From NCBI GenBank assembly GCA_035325995.1, contig DAOKYU010000004.1, forward strand, positions 186,001-250,000: a DNA stretch of 64,000 bases. The letters run 5' to 3'. Every line of letters begins with the position of its first letter. The stretch's first letter is position 1. Shown here in pieces: positions 61,087 to 64,000 of this stretch. This DNA comes from Thermodesulfobacteriota bacterium. Lineage in GTDB: Bacteria > Desulfobacterota_D > UBA1144 > Nemesobacterales > UBA2774. The notes beneath the pieces are model-generated. The model was not told the DNA's origin and ran no database searches. It was given only the letters and a program-made list of their open reading frames with translations. Made by a program: the position numbers and the translations under genes.

Positions 61087-62463
61087 TCAGGGGCCCTCGT
61101 GATCAGGCCCGCCTTCCGTCGCGCGCCTTATGGATTCGTACGTGACGCGTACCAGCTTTTTAAGGTCGTCCATCGGGATTCCAAGCGGCGGCATGAGAAC
61201 GACGACGTTACCTAGAGGGCGGAGAAGGACTTCGTGCTCCATGGCATGCTCGGCGACTCTCCAGCCTATCGCCGCCCCGGGGTCGTAAGAGTCCTTCGAC
61301 TCCTTGTCCACGACGAGCTCTATGCCGGCCATGAGTCCCTTGCTCCTGACGTTGCCGACGTGCGGCAGCCCCTCGAACTCTTTAAGCTCCTCCTCGAAGC
61401 AGGCGACCTTCTCCTTAAGGGCCTGGAGGGTGTGGTTATTCCTGAACGCCTCGAGGCTCCCACGAGCCGCAGCGCAGGCTATGGGGTTCCCGGCGTAGCT
61501 GTGACCGTGATAAAAGGTTTTAAACTCTTCGTACTCCCCGAGGAAAGCATCGTATACCTCCTCGGTCGTTATCGTCGCAGAAAGCGGCAGATAACCGCCC
61601 GTCATCCCCTTGCCGAGGACGAGTATGTCGGGCGTCACGTCCTCGTGCTCGCAGGCGAACATCCTGCCCGTCCTGCCGAACCCTGTCGCGACCTCGTCGA
61701 GTATAAGGAGTACGTCGTACTCGTCGCAGTACTTACGGACTCGCGCAAGATACCCCTCGGGCGCGACTATCATACCGCCCGCCGCCTGGACGTAGGGCTC
61801 CATTATCACGGCGGCTATTTCGCCGCCGCGGCTTTGGAGAATCTTCCCGAGCTCGTCGGCGCACGCGACGGCGCAGGAGGGATATTCTTTCCCGAGCGGG
61901 CACCTGTAGCAGTAATACGAAGGAGCCCTGAGCGTGTCGAAAAGGAGCGGCTTGAATTCGCCGTGGAAAAGGTCGATGCCGCCCACGGACACAGCGCCTA
62001 GCGTATCGCCGTGGTAACCGTTATCGAGGGACAGGAACTTCGTTTTCCCGGGCCTGCCCTTTCTCCGCCAGTACTGAAACGCCATCTTGAGCCCGGCCTC
62101 TACGGCGCTGGCGCCGTCGCCGGAGTAAAAGACCTTCTTGAGCCCGGGCGGGCAGATGTCGACGAGCTCTTTTGCGAGGAGCGCCGCTGGGGCGTTCGTC
62201 ACGCCGAGAAGCGTGCTGTGCCCGAGAGTGTCGACCTGCTCTTTTATGGCGTTATCTATTTCGGGGACCTTGTGGCCGTGAATATTGACCCAGAGAGACG
62301 AAACCCCGTCTATATATTTCCGGCCCTCGGAATCGAAGAGATACGCCCCCTCGCCGCCGACTATAACGACGGGGTCCTTCTCTTCGTACTGCTTCATCTG
62401 GGTAAAGGGGTGCCATACGAATTCCCTGTCGTAAGCCCCTATCTGTTTCGTTTTATCCGGCAT
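61087..62463 (-). CDS. bioA: Adenosylmethionine-8-amino-7-oxononanoate aminotransferase
   Basis: Makes 7,8-diaminononanoate using SAM as amino donor. I start it at ATG 62463 (MPDKTKQIGAYDREFVWHPF), giving 458 residues; the frame extends 17 codons upstream to 62514. Motifs: REFVWHPFTQMKQYEEKDPV, FYSGDGASAVEAGLKMA, LDNGYHGDTLGAVSVGG, LILDEVATGFGRTG and the PLP lysine in VLGKGMTGGYLPLSA. A Cys-rich insert YCYRCPLGKEYPSCAVAC is typical of the longer BioA type. bioD is not in the window. Confidence 0.95.
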   Translation of the reverse strand: MPDKTKQIGAYDREFVWHPFTQMKQYEEKDPVVIVGGEGAYLFDSEGRKYIDGVSSLWVNIHGHKVPEIDNAIKEQVDTLGHSTLLGVTNAPAALLAKELVDICPPGLKKVFYSGDGASAVEAGLKMAFQYWRRKGRPGKTKFLSLDNGYHGDTLGAVSVGGIDLFHGEFKPLLFDTLRAPSYYCYRCPLGKEYPSCAVACADELGKILQSRGGEIAAVIMEPYVQAAGGMIVAPEGYLARVRKYCDEYDVLLILDEVATGFGRTGRMFACEHEDVTPDILVLGKGMTGGYLPLSATITTEEVYDAFLGEYEEFKTFYHGHSYAGNPIACAAARGSLEAFRNNHTLQALKEKVACFEEELKEFEGLPHVGNVRSKGLMAGIELVVDKESKDSYDPGAAIGWRVAEHAMEHEVLLRPLGNVVVLMPPLGIPMDDLKKLVRVTYESIRRATEGGPDHEGP

Positions 62464-62526
62464 AGTAGACTTCGCTGAAATCGAGGGCCGGTTACGAGAC
62501 CCGGAATGAAACAAGCCCGGAAGCCG

Positions 62527-63513
62527 TCAGTTTACGTCTCTTCTGACCGGCATTTCGAGGTCGTCGAGCATTCTGAGGTCTTCTTCCGGCGAGCGTCCCG
62601 GCGTGGTGAGATAGTTCCCGAGAATCATCGCGTTGGCCCCGGCGAGTATGCCCATGGCCTGCATGTCCCGGAGGGTGACTTCCCTGCCGCCCGCCGTCAT
62701 GAGTATTTTGTCGGGGAGTATCAGCCTGAAGATCGCGATGGTCTTCACCGCCTCGAGCGCGGGCACCGTGGGAAGATTCTCGAACGGAGTGCCCGGACGC
62801 GGATTCAAGAAGTTAATCGGCACCCAGCTCGGCCCGAGATCCCGCAGCTCGAACGCGAGCTCGAACCTCTGCGTGGTGGATTCTCCGAGGCCCAGTATCC
62901 CGCCGCAGCAGAGATTCATACCGACCTTCTTTACGAGATAAGCGGTTTGGAGTCTGTCGTCGTAGGTGTGCGTCGTGCAAATATTGGGAAAGTAGCTCCT
63001 GCAGGTTTCGAGGTTGTGGTTGTAACGCCATACCCCGTGCTCTTTAAGCTCGTAGGCCTGTTCTTCCTTGAGGTCGCCGAGCGAGCAGCCGATCTTGAGG
63101 CCGGTGTTCTCGCGGAGAAGGTCCACAGCTTCGAGCACCTTCTTGAAAATCCTCGGGGTCGGCCCCTTGGCGCTTATGACTATGCAGAAATCCATGGCAC
63201 CCATTTTTTCGGACTGCTTTGCCGCAAGGAGTATCTTTTCAGCGGCCATGAGGGGATGGGCGTTTACCTCGGTGTCGTAATGCGCCGACTGTGAGCAAAA
63301 GGAGCAATCCTCCGGGCAATTACCCGTCTGGCCGCTTATGATGGAGCGCAAAAATACCCCGTCGCCCTTGTATTTAAGCGTAACTTTCCTGGCAAGGGAA
63401 ATGAGGTCGGCAAGATCCGAGCCGGGCAGCTCATGCAACCGGAGCGCCTCTTCGAACGTAATAGGCTCTTCCCTTACAAGGAGTTTTTCGGATACAACGC
63501 CTAGGATGGAAAT
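62527..63513 (-). CDS. bioB: Biotin synthase, probable ATT start
   Basis: Radical-SAM enzyme that inserts sulfur into dethiobiotin. The 4Fe-4S motif CPEDCSFCSQS is clear, as are RYNHNLETCRSYFPNICTTH, GESTTQR and FLNPRPGTPF. A conventional start exists only at TTG 63438 (303 residues), but coding-like sequence continues upstream in frame (KLLVREEPITFEEALRL), matching the usual BioB N-terminus. The frame contains no ATG/GTG/TTG before an ATT at 63513-63511, which has GGGGGAG 5 nt away. With ATT the protein has 328 residues, normal for BioB. If ATT is wrong, the boundary is 63438. Confidence 0.85.
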   Translation of the reverse strand: MSILGVVSEKLLVREEPITFEEALRLHELPGSDLADLISLARKVTLKYKGDGVFLRSIISGQTGNCPEDCSFCSQSAHYDTEVNAHPLMAAEKILLAAKQSEKMGAMDFCIVISAKGPTPRIFKKVLEAVDLLRENTGLKIGCSLGDLKEEQAYELKEHGVWRYNHNLETCRSYFPNICTTHTYDDRLQTAYLVKKVGMNLCCGGILGLGESTTQRFELAFELRDLGPSWVPINFLNPRPGTPFENLPTVPALEAVKTIAIFRLILPDKILMTAGGREVTLRDMQAMGILAGANAMILGNYLTTPGRSPEEDLRMLDDLEMPVRRDVN

Positions 63514-63564
63514 TGTCTCTCCCCCTTTGGAACAATTCTGGTTTTTAGATTACAGGAACGGCGT

Positions 63565-63577
63565 TTGTTGTCAACAA
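63565..63577 (-). promoter_or_regulatory. Inverted repeat over a -35 box upstream of bioB
   Basis: TTGTTG-T-CAACAA, a perfect 6-bp inverted repeat with a one-base centre. It contains TTGACA on the minus strand (63574-63569), the best -35 candidate for bioBAF; the -10 region (near TAATCT) is poor. TTGT/ACAA half-sites recall BirA operators, but the spacing is far shorter than in the classical site. Confidence 0.35.
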
Positions 63578-63825
63578 CAAGTCCGGGCGGACGAGAGCCT
63601 CCGCAGCAGCCGGGATACAGGGTTATATAATTTTCGTGACGGTAAAGACATTTGCCTGGACGTCTGATAAAATTATGTATAGAGAGGGGTTCTCTGAGTT
63701 GCTGAAAAGTATACGATTGCCATAACCTGCACGTCGCCTCCGGCATTCTCTATCCTTTTTTATTTAAATCGCTACAGCCCTCGGACTCCGAAGCTCAAGA
63801 TAATACCACTCAGAAGGGGAAATAA
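63578..63825. other. Spacer between bioB and the HTH gene
   Basis: Part of a 312-nt gap between bioB and the HTH gene. No gene is seen. It is moderately AT-rich near 63660-63780. A short AGAGA/TCTCT repeat lies near 63680. No convincing promoter for the HTH gene is recognised. Confidence 0.4.
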
Positions 63826-64000
63826 ATGGAACAAGTTCTGACTCTGGAAGAGGCGGCGCAGTATCTTAAGGTAGCCAAGCCGACGCTTTACAGACTGCTC
63901 GAAGACGGGAAGATACCGGCGTTCAAGGTCGGGAATCAGTGGCGGTTCACGAAGGAGCTTATCGATAAATGGCTCTGGGATCAATTGCCAAAAAAGAAGA
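63826..64000 (+). CDS. Excisionase-type HTH DNA-binding protein (N-terminal part)
   Basis: The first 58 codons of a gene that runs off the right edge. The sequence LTLEEAAQYLKVAKPTLYRL, LEDGKIPAFKVGNQWRF and TKELIDKWL is a complete helix-turn-helix-17 (excisionase/MerR-like) domain. An AGAAGGGGA Shine-Dalgarno precedes the ATG. Such domains occur both as phage excisionases and as N-termini of ordinary regulators; there is no integrase in view. Confidence 0.85.
   Translation, partial: MEQVLTLEEAAQYLKVAKPTLYRLLEDGKIPAFKVGNQWRFTKELIDKWLWDQLPKKK

Noticed and set aside
63826..64000. Prophage boundary suggested by the excisionase-type HTH
   Set aside because: No integrase, attachment repeat or tRNA is visible. 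Such HTH domains are common in ordinary regulators.

Overview
The window is ordinary chromosomal sequence of a GC-rich Gram-negative bacterium, broken once by a sharply AT-rich insertion. Gram-negative character is inferred from the cell-wall genes, a lipoprotein signal and several secreted proteins. The murE product has the DNPR motif of meso-diaminopimelate-adding enzymes. The gene set (glnB-glnA pair, single-chain gcvP, GSI-beta glutamine synthetase with an adenylylation tyrosine, bioB-bioA-bioF) suits a deltaproteobacterial-type or neighbouring candidate-phylum lineage. No rRNA or tRNA is present to place it more exactly. I see no CRISPR array and no prophage.

Layout. 1-11.6 kb (minus strand): a dcw cell-wall and division cluster in the order mraZ-rsmH-ftsL-ftsI-murE-murF-mraY-murD-ftsW-murG-murC (murC runs off the left edge). 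It has a near-consensus promoter overlaid by four 10-bp-spaced MraZ boxes. 11.9-13.8 kb (plus): a small DUF4911-like gene and the lipid II flippase murJ. 13.8-15.6 kb (minus): a secreted GH5 endoglucanase with two CBM2-like domains. 15.9-19.8 kb (plus): TPR protein, aroQ, recJ and an SPFH/prohibitin-like membrane protein. 19.8-24.4 kb (minus): gcvT-gcvH-gcvP glycine cleavage operon, then a secreted protein of unknown function.

25.34-27.37 kb: a complete 2.0-kb IS1595/ISXO2-type insertion sequence with 25-bp terminal inverted repeats and 8-bp TTAATTAA target duplications. Opposite its transposase it carries three co-directional passenger genes: a two-helix membrane protein, an ImmA/IrrE metalloprotease and a 57-residue protein. 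The two terminal repeats differ only inside the hexamer that forms the -35 box of the transposase promoter. This is the most unusual object in the window.

27.6-32.6 kb (plus): a sigma-70 factor with a clear terminator, endonuclease III, and an isolated nuoJKL group of complex I genes. 32.8-34.7 kb (minus): glnB-glnA with a strong terminator. 35.2-38.2 kb (plus): an MshEN-receiver fusion, an unknown protein, a DUF2237 protein and another unknown protein. 38.3-45.5 kb (minus): a diadenylate cyclase fused to a YbbR domain, glycerate kinase, THEP1-type NTPase, cysteine desulfurase, a DUF6573-like protein, a secreted cyclase-family enzyme, a secreted acetolactate decarboxylase and peptide deformylase. 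45.6-52 kb: two AMP-forming acyl ligases, an acyl carrier protein, a MerR-like regulator and argC. 52-64 kb: a lipoprotein, polA, a holin-4/YvlD-type membrane protein, a zinc alcohol dehydrogenase with an LsrF-type aldolase/thiolase, a CMD-family protein with an alpha/beta hydrolase, the biotin genes bioB-bioA-bioF, and the start of an excisionase-type HTH gene.

Several promoters (gcvT, polA, the transposase) place the -10 box only 6-9 nt before the ATG with no Shine-Dalgarno sequence. This suggests that leaderless or near-leaderless transcripts are used here.
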